A stretch of 49,008 nucleotides of DNA from Oxalobacteraceae bacterium. Lineage in GTDB: Bacteria > Pseudomonadota > Gammaproteobacteria > Burkholderiales > Burkholderiaceae_D. Below, in pieces: positions 36,610 through 46,512 of this stretch (the first letter of the stretch is position 1; every line of letters starts with the position of its first letter). The stretch lies in contig JAIXQK010000034.1 in assembly GCA_027485795.1 (NCBI GenBank), forward strand, positions 1-49,008, in the 5' to 3' direction. Made by a program: the position numbers and the translations under genes. The notes below the pieces were generated by a model, which did no database searches, was not told where the DNA came from, and saw only the letters and a list, made by a program, of their open reading frames with translations.

Positions 36610-37485
36610 TCATCGCAGTGCTTCAGCCAACATCGCCGCAATACTCACCACATTACTCTCGTGCGCAATGCAGTCAGTACTCCAGATGTGGCGCACACCT
36701 GCTTCACGAATCACTTGCAGCGCATCGTCGGCGAACAGCGCATGCGTCACCGCGACATCGACGGAGGTGGCACCTGCTTCGAGCGCAGCGTGGGTAGCTT
36801 TAGCGATTGTACGACCACTGCTGGCAACATCATCCAGGATAACGACACGTCGACCTTTCAAATCAACCGCAGGGAGTTGTACCTGCACATCCTTGTCGCC
36901 GCGGCGAATTTTTTCGCAGGCCGCATGATCAAAGCCATGTTTTTTTGCCGCGCTAGCAATCCACTGCGCGGATTCACTATCTGGGCCTAACAAAAAAGCA
37001 TCGGGTATTTGCCGCGCAATATAGTCGCCCAGCAGCGGCGCGCCACTGAGCGTGATGGCGCGTTTGACGGGTGAGGCTTCTTCCAGCGTTGCCACACGGT
37101 GCAGGTGGGGATCGATCGTCACCAAGCTATCAAACACCTGCGCTAAAAAACGCCCGATGATTTTCTGACTGACGACTTCGCCCTCTTTAAACGCGATGTC
37201 TTGTCGCATATAGGCAAGATAAGGTGCGATCAGCGTAAGATCGCTCGCACCCAGTTGGCGCGCAGTCTGTGCGACGAACAGTAGCTCGATCAGTTTTTCA
37301 TTCGGATTCACCAGCGAGCGGTAGACGATCACCTTGGCGGGCAGGGATGCGGGTAACCGTAATTTCAGCTCACCATCAGGGAAACGATGCCGATCAACGA
37401 CTGCGCTGGAAAAGCCTGCGGTTTCTGCAAACCGGCACGCGGCCTCTGCTTCGTCATCAAAATAAAGCACCCGCGTATCGCCCAT
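36610..37485 (-). CDS. Ribose-phosphate pyrophosphokinase-like enzyme
   Basis: 291 residues, a little shorter than standard PrsA (about 315). The PRPP-binding motif VVILDDVASSGRTI is near 215-228, and RQDIAFKEGEVVSQK covers the catalytic flexible region. It makes PRPP from ribose-5-phosphate and ATP if it acts like PrsA. It begins directly at the stop of the nucleoside phosphorylase (TGA abutting ATG), so the two are translated together. That pairing suggests nucleotide salvage rather than the main PRPP supply. Confidence 0.85.
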   Translation of the reverse strand: MGDTRVLYFDDEAEAACRFAETAGFSSAVVDRHRFPDGELKLRLPASLPAKVIVYRSLVNPNEKLIELLFVAQTARQLGASDLTLIAPYLAYMRQDIAFKEGEVVSQKIIGRFLAQVFDSLVTIDPHLHRVATLEEASPVKRAITLSGAPLLGDYIARQIPDAFLLGPDSESAQWIASAAKKHGFDHAACEKIRRGDKDVQVQLPAVDLKGRRVVILDDVASSGRTIAKATHAALEAGATSVDVAVTHALFADDALQVIREAGVRHIWSTDCIAHESNVVSIAAMLAEALR

Positions 37486-39075
37486 TCAAAACTCCAGATA
37501 GGAATGCGGAATCTCGGTATCATCCCCAATCGTGTAGCCACTAGCTTTTTCACACTGCTGCATCGCGAACAGTAAATCGCTGGGGAATTCTGCGTAGATG
37601 ATATAGAGCGTGTCACCGCGTTTGACCCGGTCACCCAGCTTGTGCATGATATCGATGCCCGCATTCGGTACCTTGGGTGCACCAGCGAGTCGTGCGATTT
37701 TGGCGATCTGCAGATTGTCGATGCCGACCACCATGCCATCGCGCTCAGCCACCACTTCATGGCTCAGTCGGCCCAGCATGAAGTTATCGTGCTTGAAGCC
37801 CTTGGCGCCTTGTGCCTCGATGATGGCGTGCATACGGTGCAATGCTCGACCCGACTCAAGAATATCGCGTGCGATGGAATACCCATCACCGCCTCGGACA
37901 TCCGGATCGAACTCGATCATCCGCCCCGCCAGATTGAGCGACTTATGCCGTAAATCTTGCGGCGCGCGTGGATCATTTTCTAATACACGCATCACATCAC
38001 GTGCCTCGAGCATAGGGCCGATACCTTGACCGATAGGCTGCCGGCCATCGGTAATCACAACCTCGAGTTTGAGGTGCATACGTGAGGCGACATACTCGAA
38101 TAACTTACGCAGACGCTGCGCATCCGGTACGGTCTTGACCTTTGCCGATGGGCCAATCGGGATATCTAGGAGTAAATGCGTAGAGCCAGCAGCGATTTTT
38201 TTGGAGAGAATCGACGCGATCATTTGCGTGGTTGAATCCAGCGACAACGGTCGCTCAACCGAAATCATCACATCATCCGCCGGAGAGAGATCCGCGGTAC
38301 CGCCCCAGGCCAAACAAGCGCGATGCTCACGCACGATGCTCGCGATACGGTCTTGCGCCAAATTGACATTGGCCAGTACTTCCATCGTGTCAGCAGTACC
38401 GGCGGGTGAGGTGATCGCGCGCGACGATGTTTTTGGGCAGAGCAGTCCGTGCGCAGCAACAATCGGCACCACGAGCATCGAAGTACGGTTACCCGGTATG
38501 CCACCGATGCAGTGCTTGTCGACTACCATGTGCTCATGCCATTCCAGTCGTCGGCCGCTGGCAACCATCGCATCCGTCAGGAAGTAAATCTCATCGCGGT
38601 CGAGTTCACCGTTACTGGTAGCGATCAGGAAGGCAGTCAGCTCGATCTTGGAGTAGTGTCCACCCGTGATGTCTCGCACGATCGCGTGATAATCGTCTTT
38701 TTCAAGCCGTTCACCATTGATTTTGCGGAACAAGGCACCTACCGAGGCGGGTTTTTCTGCATGACGCACTCTAGTCAGTGCGCCCGCTTCAACCCCGAAA
38801 CGCTTGAATGCATCCTCCGACAGACCGATCTCATCGGGGTTGATAATGGCGGCATCGTCAACAACATTGAGCGTTGCGCTAATCCGATGCTCGCCGGCGA
38901 CAACTTCAACTTTGGAGAGCGCCTGAAAGCCGGCGATGCGGTAAATCAGACAATCACGGTTTAGATAAACGACGTTCTCGAGATTGGTATCAATCGCAAC
39001 ACGTTTGAGCTTGAGATCGAGTTGTTCGTCCGAGACGGGCGCGCGCGTATCCTGCGCAGCGGGTCGTACATACAT
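37486..39075 (-). CDS. AMP/thymidine phosphorylase-family enzyme
   Basis: 529 residues, longer than DeoA because of an N-terminal domain of about 100 residues, as in archaeal AMP phosphorylase. [15 protein letters not shown] replaces the DKHSTGG of thymidine phosphorylase and is the AMP-phosphorylase form. [19 protein letters not shown] and [14 protein letters not shown] complete the active site. Expected reaction: nucleoside 5'-phosphate plus phosphate gives base plus ribose-1,5-bisphosphate. No RuBisCO or ribose-1,5-bisphosphate isomerase lies in the window. The next gene is a PRPP synthetase relative. Confidence 0.87.
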   Translation of the reverse strand: MYVRPAAQDTRAPVSDEQLDLKLKRVAIDTNLENVVYLNRDCLIYRIAGFQALSKVEVVAGEHRISATLNVVDDAAIINPDEIGLSEDAFKRFGVEAGALTRVRHAEKPASVGALFRKINGERLEKDDYHAIVRDITGGHYSKIELTAFLIATSNGELDRDEIYFLTDAMVASGRRLEWHEHMVVDKHCIGGIPGNRTSMLVVPIVAAHGLLCPKTSSRAITSPAGTADTMEVLANVNLAQDRIASIVREHRACLAWGGTADLSPADDVMISVERPLSLDSTTQMIASILSKKIAAGSTHLLLDIPIGPSAKVKTVPDAQRLRKLFEYVASRMHLKLEVVITDGRQPIGQGIGPMLEARDVMRVLENDPRAPQDLRHKSLNLAGRMIEFDPDVRGGDGYSIARDILESGRALHRMHAIIEAQGAKGFKHDNFMLGRLSHEVVAERDGMVVGIDNLQIAKIARLAGAPKVPNAGIDIMHKLGDRVKRGDTLYIIYAEFPSDLLFAMQQCEKASGYTIGDDTEIPHSYLEF

Positions 39076-39107
39076 GAGGTCACCATCGATCTTGTTCTGG
39101 TTATTGG

Positions 39108-39135
39108 GCCTAGCCTGCGCTTGCGCAGACTAGGC
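39108..39135. repeat. Hairpin between the phosphorylase and the His-rich gene
   Basis: GCCTAG-C-CTGCGC-TT-GCGCAG-A-CTAGGC: 12 paired bases with one mismatch, and ATTGGG/CCCAAT arms further out. It has no T-run. It may terminate the His-rich gene or act in the phosphorylase leader. Confidence 0.5.
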
Positions 39136-39183
39136 TGGTTGACCCAATCATACCGCTGGCGGCTTCCGCCACCTACATCAGGA

Positions 39184-39564
39184 TTACCAGCGCGGCTGGC
39201 CCCAACCACGGTGTTCGAATTGACGCTGATGGTGCTGGTGGTGACGATGGCCGTAGCCATGAGCCGGGCCAAATGCAGGGTCACCGTAATAGACACGGGC
39301 GGGTGGGTACACCATCACAGGTGGTGGTGCGTAACCGAGTACCGGCGGCAGCGGCGCATACCCGACGACCGGGGGCGGAGCATGCACCACCAGTGGCGGT
39401 GCGTAGCCGCCGTAATGCACGGTCACCGCCGCGCGCGACTGCGATGCGATCATATTGCCGACCACTGCACCGACGACGAGGCCAGTAACCACTTCGCCAC
39501 CGTGTGCAGAAGCGCTCCCAGCGGTCACGGTCAGCAGTACCAGGGTAGCGATCTTGGTTTTCAT
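39184..39564 (-). CDS. Secreted Gly/Pro/His-rich protein
   Basis: 126 residues from ATG 39564, chosen because AAGGAG lies 7 bp before it; an in-frame upstream start at 39591 spoils the signal. The signal peptide ends GSASA. The mature part has a glycine-zipper-like stretch (VVTGLVVGAVVGNMIAS), repeated GYAPP(P/L)PV blocks and a His-rich tail (HRHHQHHQ) that could bind metal. No family recognised. Confidence 0.65.
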   Translation of the reverse strand: MKTKIATLVLLTVTAGSASAHGGEVVTGLVVGAVVGNMIASQSRAAVTVHYGGYAPPLVVHAPPPVVGYAPLPPVLGYAPPPVMVYPPARVYYGDPAFGPAHGYGHRHHQHHQRQFEHRGWGQPRW

Positions 39565-39672
39565 GAGGGACTCCTTTGCCAACATTGGCAAAGCGAGTAT
39601 CGAGCAAGGGCCGTAGCCGTGCTAGCGACAAATTGTGAGCAGCTGTAAACAGCTCACGGAAGTGAAATCTCT

Positions 39673-40299
39673 CTAGCGACGCAGTTGCTGCGGCCAGACG
39701 AAATCGCCGTGTTCCCACCGACCTTCCAGTGGCGTACGGTCATTAGAAAACTCCATACGGCCGAGCCCATGGGGATTACCTTCGTGGAAGGAACCTTGGT
39801 AGCGATCGCCATTGGCATGGACCATCACGCCCGAGCCCGTCATTTGGTCGTTATAGAACTCACCGTTGTATTGGCTACCGTCGCCGTAGGTGTAGATACC
39901 GCGGCCGGTACGACGACCATTGACGAAGCGGCCATCGTAGCGGTCGCCATTCAAGTAGAACAACGTGCCTTTGCCGGTTAGGCGATTGTTACGGAATTCA
40001 CCAATGTATTTTTTGCCATCGGCATACAGCACGGTCGCACGGCCCACCACCATGCCGTCTCGGAAAATCGCCACCAGCCGGTCGCCATTTGGGTAGGTGT
40101 AGGTACCGGGGCCGTCGCGGTCGAAGGTGCGATCGAATGAGCCCTGATAGCGACTGCCATCCCAGTAGTACAGCTTTTCCCAGCCGATCGTATTCCAGGT
40201 GAAGTCGTCGATATTGGGCGCGCGCCGTTGCGCGCAGCCCGAGAGCACGCATACCACCGCGCATAGCAGCAGCCAGCGGAAATAGGGCGGCATTTTCAT
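39673..40299 (-). CDS. MORN-repeat lipoprotein
   Basis: 208 residues. The lipobox LSGC places the lipid on Cys22. Six or so MORN repeats run from about 48 to 195 (for example YPNGDRLVAIF, YLNGDRYDGRFVNGRRTGRG, GDGSQYNGEFYNDQMTGSG). It is anchored on the periplasmic side. It lacks the caspase, cysteine pair and EF-hand of the island proteins, and so gives a baseline for what the host itself makes with MORN repeats. Confidence 0.88.
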   Translation of the reverse strand: MKMPPYFRWLLLCAVVCVLSGCAQRRAPNIDDFTWNTIGWEKLYYWDGSRYQGSFDRTFDRDGPGTYTYPNGDRLVAIFRDGMVVGRATVLYADGKKYIGEFRNNRLTGKGTLFYLNGDRYDGRFVNGRRTGRGIYTYGDGSQYNGEFYNDQMTGSGVMVHANGDRYQGSFHEGNPHGLGRMEFSNDRTPLEGRWEHGDFVWPQQLRR

Positions 40300-40773
40300 A
40301 GTCTGTGACCTGGTAGCAATTTAGAAACGGTTGGCGTGAGTCATCTTTTTGGTGAATCGTCAGCAGCGGCGAGTACTTTAACGCTCGATTGTCATAGGGG
40401 AATTTTGATAACAGTCAATTTCCCAAATGAAACGCTCAGCGATTGCTCAAAATGTTGCCCTACGGAATGCATAATTCAAATCATTGACAGTCTTTTTGCG
40501 TCCCGATGGCCTTGCCGAAATCGTCCCTGCCCAGCGGGTCAATTCCAACTCGCGCTATATGAGCTAATGAATCCTTCGGTGCCCTGATTAGCACGTCATC
40601 GACCAGGAACAGTTTCAATGGCAGGTAACGCAGGAAGAAATTGCGCAATGAGGTGTTTCCTTGTGCGTAGACGCTTCTTAAGGCATGACTGGTAAGACAA
40701 TTTATGTAGATGCAGGCTGTCACACAGTAGACTAAGCGCCCCACAGCGAATGACTACAACGAACCGATGAATC
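40300..40773. other. Intergenic stretch of about 470 bases
   Basis: It separates the minus-strand MORN lipoprotein from the plus-strand hydratase-phosphotransacetylase gene and should hold both promoters. No convincing hexamer pair, terminator or repeat was found. A minus-strand frame at 40481-40744 has no ribosome-binding site or family features. Confidence 0.4.
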
Positions 40774-42213
40774 ATGAAACCTGCTGCTGAATCTGAGCAA
40801 GACATCGTCGAGAACACCACCTACGACGAACTGAGCATCGGTCAGTCAGCAACACTGACCCGTACGCTTACCTTGAATGATATTCGTTCGTTTGCTGCGG
40901 TTTCGGGGGATACCAATCCGGCGCATCTAGATCATGCCTATGCCAACCAGACGCTGTTTCATGGCGTGATCGGGCACGGTATGTGGGGCGGTGCGCTGAT
41001 TTCTGCTGTACTAGGCACACAGTTTCCCGGGCCGGGCACCATCTACCTGCATCAGGACCTCGACTTCACCAAGCCGGTACGCATTGGCGATACGCTGAGA
41101 GTCACGGTCATGGTGACTGCAAAAGATGATCTGAAAAAGCGTGTCGAGCTGCAATGCGAGGTATGCAATCAACATGATGAAGTCGTTCTGCGCGGTATGG
41201 CGCGCGTGATGGCGCCAACGAAAAAGATCAAGCGCCCGAAAATTTCAGCGCCGCAGATTCAGCTATTTGACCCTATCGAGCGTTTGAATACCCTGCTGTC
41301 GCTGGCGGATTCACTCGAAGCTTTGCGTTGCGCGGTTGTACATCCTTGCGATCCCGAATCTTTAGCAGGTGCGCTCGATGCAGCGCAGCGTGGTTTGATC
41401 GTACCGGTACTCGTCGGACCGGTCGGGAAAATTCGATCCGCTGCTATCGCAGGCAATCTGTCGCTCGATGGTATCGAGCTGATCGATGCGCCGCACAGTC
41501 ATGCCGCTGCGGAGCAGGCTGCAGAGATGGCTGCACGCGGTGAAGTTGAAATCCTGATGAAAGGTAGCTTGCATACCGATGAGCTGATTCATGCAGTGCT
41601 GCTGCATAAAGAGTTGGCGACAGGCCGACGTTTGTCGCATGTCTTCCGTTTTGATGTGCCGATGTATCCCAAGCCGCTCATGGTGACAGACGCCGCGCTG
41701 AACATCGCGCCGACGCTATTGGAGAAAGTCGATATCGTCCGCAATGCAATCGACTTCGCGCACATCATGGGCAACACGAATCCCAAGGTGGCACTACTGT
41801 CGGCTGTCGAGACCGTGACTCCGGCGATTCCTTCTACACTCGACGCCGCCGCTTTGTGCAAGATGGCGGATCGTGGCCAGATCAAGGGTGCCATCGTTGA
41901 TGGCCCCTTGGCATTCGATAATGCGATCTCTCCCCACGCGGCTCAGGTGAAGCAAATTGTTTCACGCGTGGCGGGGGATGCCGATATTCTGGTCGCGCCT
42001 GATCTGGAATCCGCCAATATGCTGGCCAAGCAGTTGGAATACATGGCGGGTGCTAGTAGCGCTGGCGTTGTGCTGGGAGCGCGCGTACCGATTGCACTCA
42101 CCAGTCGCGCTGATGGACCTGCTGTGCGTATGGGCTCAGCATTGCTCGCGCTTTTGGTTGCACATCATTTGCGGACAGATCCTTTGCGACAGTCCCAGTT
42201 AAAACAGGCATAA
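40774..42213 (+). CDS. Bifunctional (R)-enoyl-CoA hydratase (MaoC-like)/phosphate acetyltransferase
   Basis: 479 residues. Residues 12-150 form a MaoC hot-dog domain with SGDTNPAHLDHAYA as the hydratase motif and the GHGMWGGALIS segment. From about 165 the sequence is a phosphotransacetylase (VLVGPVGKIRSAA, ILMKGSLHTDELIHAVL, PAIPSTLDAA). The fusion couples (R)-3-hydroxyacyl-CoA chemistry to acetyl phosphate formation. Acetate kinase is 5 bp downstream, and a PHA synthase lies at 48389, the normal users of its products. Confidence 0.92.
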   Translation: MKPAAESEQDIVENTTYDELSIGQSATLTRTLTLNDIRSFAAVSGDTNPAHLDHAYANQTLFHGVIGHGMWGGALISAVLGTQFPGPGTIYLHQDLDFTKPVRIGDTLRVTVMVTAKDDLKKRVELQCEVCNQHDEVVLRGMARVMAPTKKIKRPKISAPQIQLFDPIERLNTLLSLADSLEALRCAVVHPCDPESLAGALDAAQRGLIVPVLVGPVGKIRSAAIAGNLSLDGIELIDAPHSHAAAEQAAEMAARGEVEILMKGSLHTDELIHAVLLHKELATGRRLSHVFRFDVPMYPKPLMVTDAALNIAPTLLEKVDIVRNAIDFAHIMGNTNPKVALLSAVETVTPAIPSTLDAAALCKMADRGQIKGAIVDGPLAFDNAISPHAAQVKQIVSRVAGDADILVAPDLESANMLAKQLEYMAGASSAGVVLGARVPIALTSRADGPAVRMGSALLALLVAHHLRTDPLRQSQLKQA

Positions 42214-42218
42214 AGCGA

Positions 42219-43406
42219 ATGACTATCCTTGCTGTTAATGCCGGCTCATCGTCGCTGAAGTTTTCGGTCTACCCGTCGGATGGTAAAGGTGATGTACTCC
42301 CAGCAGTCATCAGCGGCCGGGTCGAAGGACTCGAACCCAATGGTCAACCCGAGTTGCGTTGGGCCGATCAACAAGGGGTCCACCTGCGCGCAGTAAAGCG
42401 TGAGAACCAAGATGTGTTTCTCGATGCACTCGCCAGTTTGCGCATGCTACTGGCAGAACTCGGGATGAAGCCGCCGATCGCGGTCGCGCATCGCATTGTG
42501 CATGGTGGCGCCGCGTTTCATCATAGCGTGCTGGTAAACGATGAGGTGCTCAAGCAAATCGAGCAACTCAATCCACTAGCGCCTTTGCACCAGCCACACA
42601 ATATCGCTGGAGTGCGCGCTTTCACTGCCGCATTTGTCGGTGTTCCGCAGGTCGCCTGTTTCGATACAGCCTTTCATGCGAATGCGCCGCTGATCAATCA
42701 GGAATTCGCGCTGCCACAAGAACTGACCGCCAGCGGTATTCGACGGTATGGCTTTCATGGGCTGTCTTACCAGTACATCATCGGCGTCTTGCAGCAGCAT
42801 AGTGAACGCGCACGCGGACGAGTACTGATGGCGCATCTTGGGAATGGCGCTAGTCTGTGCGCTGCATTTAATGGCCATAGCGTGGCCAGCACCATGGGGT
42901 TCTCCGCGCTGGATGGGTTGATGATGGGCACGCGCTCCGGATCAATCGACCCCGGCGTTCTACTGTACTTGCTCGACAAAGGTTATGACCATGATCGGCT
43001 CTCGCAGTTGTTGTATGGCGAGAGTGGCTTGCTCGGTGTGTCTGGCATTTCAGCGGATATGCGTGCATTACGCATGGATGAGAGTGTCGCAGCAGAGCAT
43101 GCGATTGATCTGTTTACCCATCGTATCGTGCGCGAAAGTGGCGCCATGATCGCCTGCATGCAAGGCTTGGATCTGATCGCATTCTCAGGCGGTATTGGCG
43201 AGCATGACAAAGTATTGCGTAGTGAAGTCGGTATGGCACTAAGTTGGCTTGGGGTGCAGATCGACGAGAAACTGAATGCGATGGCGATCGGTGATGCGAT
43301 ACTGCCGATTCATGCACCAGAGAGTCGTGTCGAGGTGTGGGTAATACCAACCGATGAGGGAAGGGTAGCGGCGCGTGAGGCAGCGGCGCTATTGGTGGGG
43401 AGATGA
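42219..43406 (+). CDS. ackA: Acetate kinase
   Basis: 395 residues. Family landmarks: LAVNAGSSSLKF at the start, VAHRIVHGG, CFDTAFHA, RRYGFHGLS, HLGNGAS and FSGGIGEH. It converts acetyl phosphate and ADP to acetate and ATP in the cytoplasm, completing the Pta-AckA route with the fusion upstream. It overlaps the channel gene by 4 bp (ATGA). Confidence 0.96.
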   Translation: MTILAVNAGSSSLKFSVYPSDGKGDVLPAVISGRVEGLEPNGQPELRWADQQGVHLRAVKRENQDVFLDALASLRMLLAELGMKPPIAVAHRIVHGGAAFHHSVLVNDEVLKQIEQLNPLAPLHQPHNIAGVRAFTAAFVGVPQVACFDTAFHANAPLINQEFALPQELTASGIRRYGFHGLSYQYIIGVLQQHSERARGRVLMAHLGNGASLCAAFNGHSVASTMGFSALDGLMMGTRSGSIDPGVLLYLLDKGYDHDRLSQLLYGESGLLGVSGISADMRALRMDESVAAEHAIDLFTHRIVRESGAMIACMQGLDLIAFSGGIGEHDKVLRSEVGMALSWLGVQIDEKLNAMAIGDAILPIHAPESRVEVWVIPTDEGRVAAREAAALLVGR

Positions 43407-45148
43407 TGAGTACAAATAAAAATATAAGCCCGGTCGTCGCAACCGCTGTCACGACCTCAGCCACGGAAGCACCCGCTGTTACACCATTGACTAATCTTCC
43501 AGTCGCGCGTTCATCAGCTTCGCCGGTAGCGCTAATCTATCAGTGGTTGTTCGACCCCGAGTTCAAAGGCGGCTACCAGCGTCAAATCGATAACACGGTC
43601 GCGCTGCTGATCGTATTGTCGGTGTTTGCAGTCATTCTCGAGACCATCCCCGAGATTCATGCGCCGAATGCAGGGTGGTTCCATGCCTTCGATCTCATCA
43701 CTGTCGGGCTTTTCACGCTGGAGTATGTGCTGCGTGTAGTCACTGCACCGATGCAGCCAGAGTTTGCCAACAGCCGTTACCCAAGGCTTCGCTACGTGTT
43801 TAGCCTGTATGCGCTGATTGATCTGATCGCAATCGCACCGTTTTACTTGGTGCTGTTTACCCCAGTTGATCTGGAAGCCTTGCGGGTGCTGCGATTGATG
43901 CGTCTGGCAAGGATTTTCAAGCTCTCCCGTGTTTTGATACCTGCTTGGGAAGAATTCCAGCAACTCAATGCAGGCCGTAGTTTCAGAGCCAAAGTTTTCG
44001 CCTTGCTGGAGCCGACCGGTCATTCGGGCCGGCTACATATCTTTGTCGATAACTTCATTATCTTTTGGATTGCGCTGTCGATGCTATGCGTAATTCTGGA
44101 GTCAGTTGATTCTATTAATCACCTGTTTGCTGCCGAGTTCTATTGGATCGACATTATCGCTTTCAGTATTTTCTCGTTCGAATATGTAGCACGCGTCTAC
44201 AGCGCACCAGAGAATCCAGCTTATCGCAGCACTTCAATGCCGCACTGGGCACATATGCGAAGCTGGACTGCGCTGATTGATTTGGTCACCATCTTGCCTT
44301 TCCTGCTCGAGCATTTCTTGCCTTACCCACTCGATTTGCGCTTCCTGCGTGTATTCCGCCTAACGCGTATGCTGAAGCTGACGCGATATACCTCAGCGAC
44401 TGTCACGCTGATTCGCGTTGCCAAGCGCGAATGGCAAATTATTGCAGCGTCGGTCTTCGTTATGTTGCTGATGGTGGTGCTAACGGCCTCGCTTGGCTAT
44501 TTATTCGAGCATGACGCACAGCCCGACAAGTTTGAAAACATTCCGCAGTCAATCTACTGGGCGGTGGTGACCTTGGCCTCAGTGGGCTATGGCGATATTT
44601 CACCGGTGACCCCCATGGGCCGAGCGTTAACGGTGGTGCTGGCGCTTCTGGGTATCGGTATCTTCGCTATTCCTGCCGGCTTGTTAGCGTCGGCGTTCAC
44701 GGATCAGCTTCGCATTGATCGTGAGTCTTTTGTGCGTCAATTAACCGCTGCCTACGCCGATGGTGTACTTGATCCTCGAGAAAATGAAGCGATTGCAGCC
44801 GAGGCAGAGCGACTGCATCTGTCGGAGTTGGAGCTCAACCGCTTGCTCGAACAAGCCAAGCGGGAATTCCAACAACAGCTAGAGGCTAACGAGTTGAATT
44901 TTGGGCAGCTGATGCTTGATGCAAATGCCCACCCGGAATTCGCAGCAGAACAGTTCCGCATCATGGTTGAGCAGCTACGTCTGATACTGCGTGTGACGGG
45001 CGAGGAAAGGCTCGCTGCCAATCTCAGCAAAGACAGCGATGCCGCCTTGCAGGTACTTCGCGCACTCGCACTGCAGAGTGCGGCGCAAAAACCTAAGACG
45101 AAGTCAAGCAAGGATGCGGATGGCGATTCAGGTCCACAGCTGTTTTAA
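43403..45148 (+). CDS. Voltage-gated potassium channel with an extra voltage-sensor domain
   Basis: 581 residues. Residues 60-178 form a complete S1-S4 voltage sensor with S4 LEALRVLRLMRLARIFKL. A second S1-S4 unit spans about 213-330 with S4 LDLRFLRVFRLTRMLKLTR. Then come S5 (342-365), the filter SVGYGD (393-398) and S6. Kv channels have one sensor per pore, so the first unit is an added one. The C-terminal 440-500 is a helical acidic region resembling a TerB-like or coiled-coil segment. Inner membrane. It is translationally coupled to acetate kinase. Confidence 0.85.
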   Translation: MMSTNKNISPVVATAVTTSATEAPAVTPLTNLPVARSSASPVALIYQWLFDPEFKGGYQRQIDNTVALLIVLSVFAVILETIPEIHAPNAGWFHAFDLITVGLFTLEYVLRVVTAPMQPEFANSRYPRLRYVFSLYALIDLIAIAPFYLVLFTPVDLEALRVLRLMRLARIFKLSRVLIPAWEEFQQLNAGRSFRAKVFALLEPTGHSGRLHIFVDNFIIFWIALSMLCVILESVDSINHLFAAEFYWIDIIAFSIFSFEYVARVYSAPENPAYRSTSMPHWAHMRSWTALIDLVTILPFLLEHFLPYPLDLRFLRVFRLTRMLKLTRYTSATVTLIRVAKREWQIIAASVFVMLLMVVLTASLGYLFEHDAQPDKFENIPQSIYWAVVTLASVGYGDISPVTPMGRALTVVLALLGIGIFAIPAGLLASAFTDQLRIDRESFVRQLTAAYADGVLDPRENEAIAAEAERLHLSELELNRLLEQAKREFQQQLEANELNFGQLMLDANAHPEFAAEQFRIMVEQLRLILRVTGEERLAANLSKDSDAALQVLRALALQSAAQKPKTKSSKDADGDSGPQLF

Positions 45149-45194
45149 GTCCACCAAGCGTCGCCACCGCCATCGCCATGGTCGGTGATTAATC

Positions 45195-45746
45195 TTAATA
45201 TGCCGATCCGCCTGAAAACACGGCGGAGGTATTACCGTAATCCGGTGGGCGTCCAATCCCGATCCGACCCTCGGCTCTGGCGGACAAGTAGGTATAGAGA
45301 TCTAGGATATGTGCGTTGACAGCAGGCTCACCCTGCCAGGTTGGCATCTCGATTGGCGGCTCATCGCCACGCATGATCTCGTCAATACGCGTCTCTACCG
45401 TCGTCTTCTCTTGAGATTTCCTTGAGACACCACTGGCCAGATCGTAGCGTTTCAGGACGATGGCAGCGAATTGCTGCAGGTTCATACTTCTAACGATCGG
45501 CAGTAAGTCAGGCGCTTGCTCACCACCGGTCGCGGCAACCCCATGACAACTTGAGCACTTACCTTGGTATACACGCCATCCTGCGTAGAGGTTACCTACT
45601 TTGGCGGGTGGCGTCAGTTCGCGTGCGGGTCGGGCATTTAGAAAGTCGACCTTACAACCCATCATCATGAGCGGTACCAATAACAGAGTGAATCTCTGTA
45701 GGCGCTGTACTGGCCATGAATAGCAAAGTCGTTTTGAATGCGTCAT
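45195..45746 (-). CDS. Cytochrome c lipoprotein
   Basis: 183 residues from ATG 45746 (a TTG at 45761 is the alternative). The lipobox MMGC gives a lipid-anchored N-terminus. The haem site is CSSCH, and an MPTW segment (PIEMP) supplies the axial Met. The ARAEGRIGIGRPP end resembles c550-type cytochromes that accept electrons from quinoprotein alcohol dehydrogenases, though none is adjacent. It converges on the channel gene with 46 bp between stops. Confidence 0.85.
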   Translation of the reverse strand: MTHSKRLCYSWPVQRLQRFTLLLVPLMMMGCKVDFLNARPARELTPPAKVGNLYAGWRVYQGKCSSCHGVAATGGEQAPDLLPIVRSMNLQQFAAIVLKRYDLASGVSRKSQEKTTVETRIDEIMRGDEPPIEMPTWQGEPAVNAHILDLYTYLSARAEGRIGIGRPPDYGNTSAVFSGGSAY

Positions 45747-46013
45747 GTCGATTTTTCTCAAAGCATCTATCCCATTGATAAGCCTGCCACTTTCATAGCT
45801 GGTAACCCATGATCGTCATCAAGCTTTTCCTAAATGAAAAAGAAAGCTCAGCCTTAATTGAATGGTTCCCATTCATCGTGTCTTTCCTTAGAACATGCAA
45901 CTTGCCGGGCATCAAAAACATAGCTTCCATAAGCAGTAGCATATGTTTGGTATCAGTCATTCAAGATTCGGCCCTTTGTCGAAAACTAGCCATAGTAGAA
46001 AAGTAAACCATCG

Positions 46014-46328
46014 ATGCTTTATACATTTAAATCTTCATCGGCTGCAGATGTCATCATGCAGCGATTCAGTGCAGAAACGATGCTCTCAATCATTGGAAAA
46101 ACGCCAGGAAAAACTGGCGTGATTACTGTTTCTGAGATGGATACACTCATCCAGAAAATCGAATCTGAGCTTAAGCGACAGGCGCCGATCGAACGAGACC
46201 CAGGAAGTTCGGGTATAGAAATTTCAAAACAACATGATGCTGTGCGGTTTCGGGAAAGTGCTGATAGCTTTCTGGAGCTGCTCAGAACTAGCAAAGCCAC
46301 TGGCAGTAATGTGGTTTGGGGCTTGTAA
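46014..46328 (+). CDS. DUF1840 protein
   Basis: 104 residues. MLYTFKSSSAADVIM at the start and LLRTSKATGSNVVWGL at the end are the two conserved edges of DUF1840, a family found mainly in betaproteobacteria. A charged variable middle separates them. Function unknown. Helpful as a taxonomic marker. Confidence 0.85.
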   Translation: MLYTFKSSSAADVIMQRFSAETMLSIIGKTPGKTGVITVSEMDTLIQKIESELKRQAPIERDPGSSGIEISKQHDAVRFRESADSFLELLRTSKATGSNVVWGL

Positions 46329-46512
46329 AGCTGCGCATGAAGGTGTTCGCAAACTGCAGAGTGCTTACCTACCATATCAAGATAAGTGCTTCTGAATTAA
46401 TCAGCGTGGTTAGACACAACGGCGCCGGGTAGCATGACTATTTCAGCTTTAAGTGATGATCTTTTAACTGGATCAGCCAATTGACAAAATTAACCTTGTG
46501 GCGGGGAAAATC

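Noticed and set aside
40481-40744. An 87-residue minus-strand ORF between the MORN lipoprotein and the hydratase-Pta gene
   Set aside because: No ribosome-binding site, no recognisable motif and unusual composition; likely chance.
45809-46006. A 65-residue plus-strand ORF ahead of DUF1840
   Set aside because: No ribosome-binding site and no family signal; probably a chance frame.
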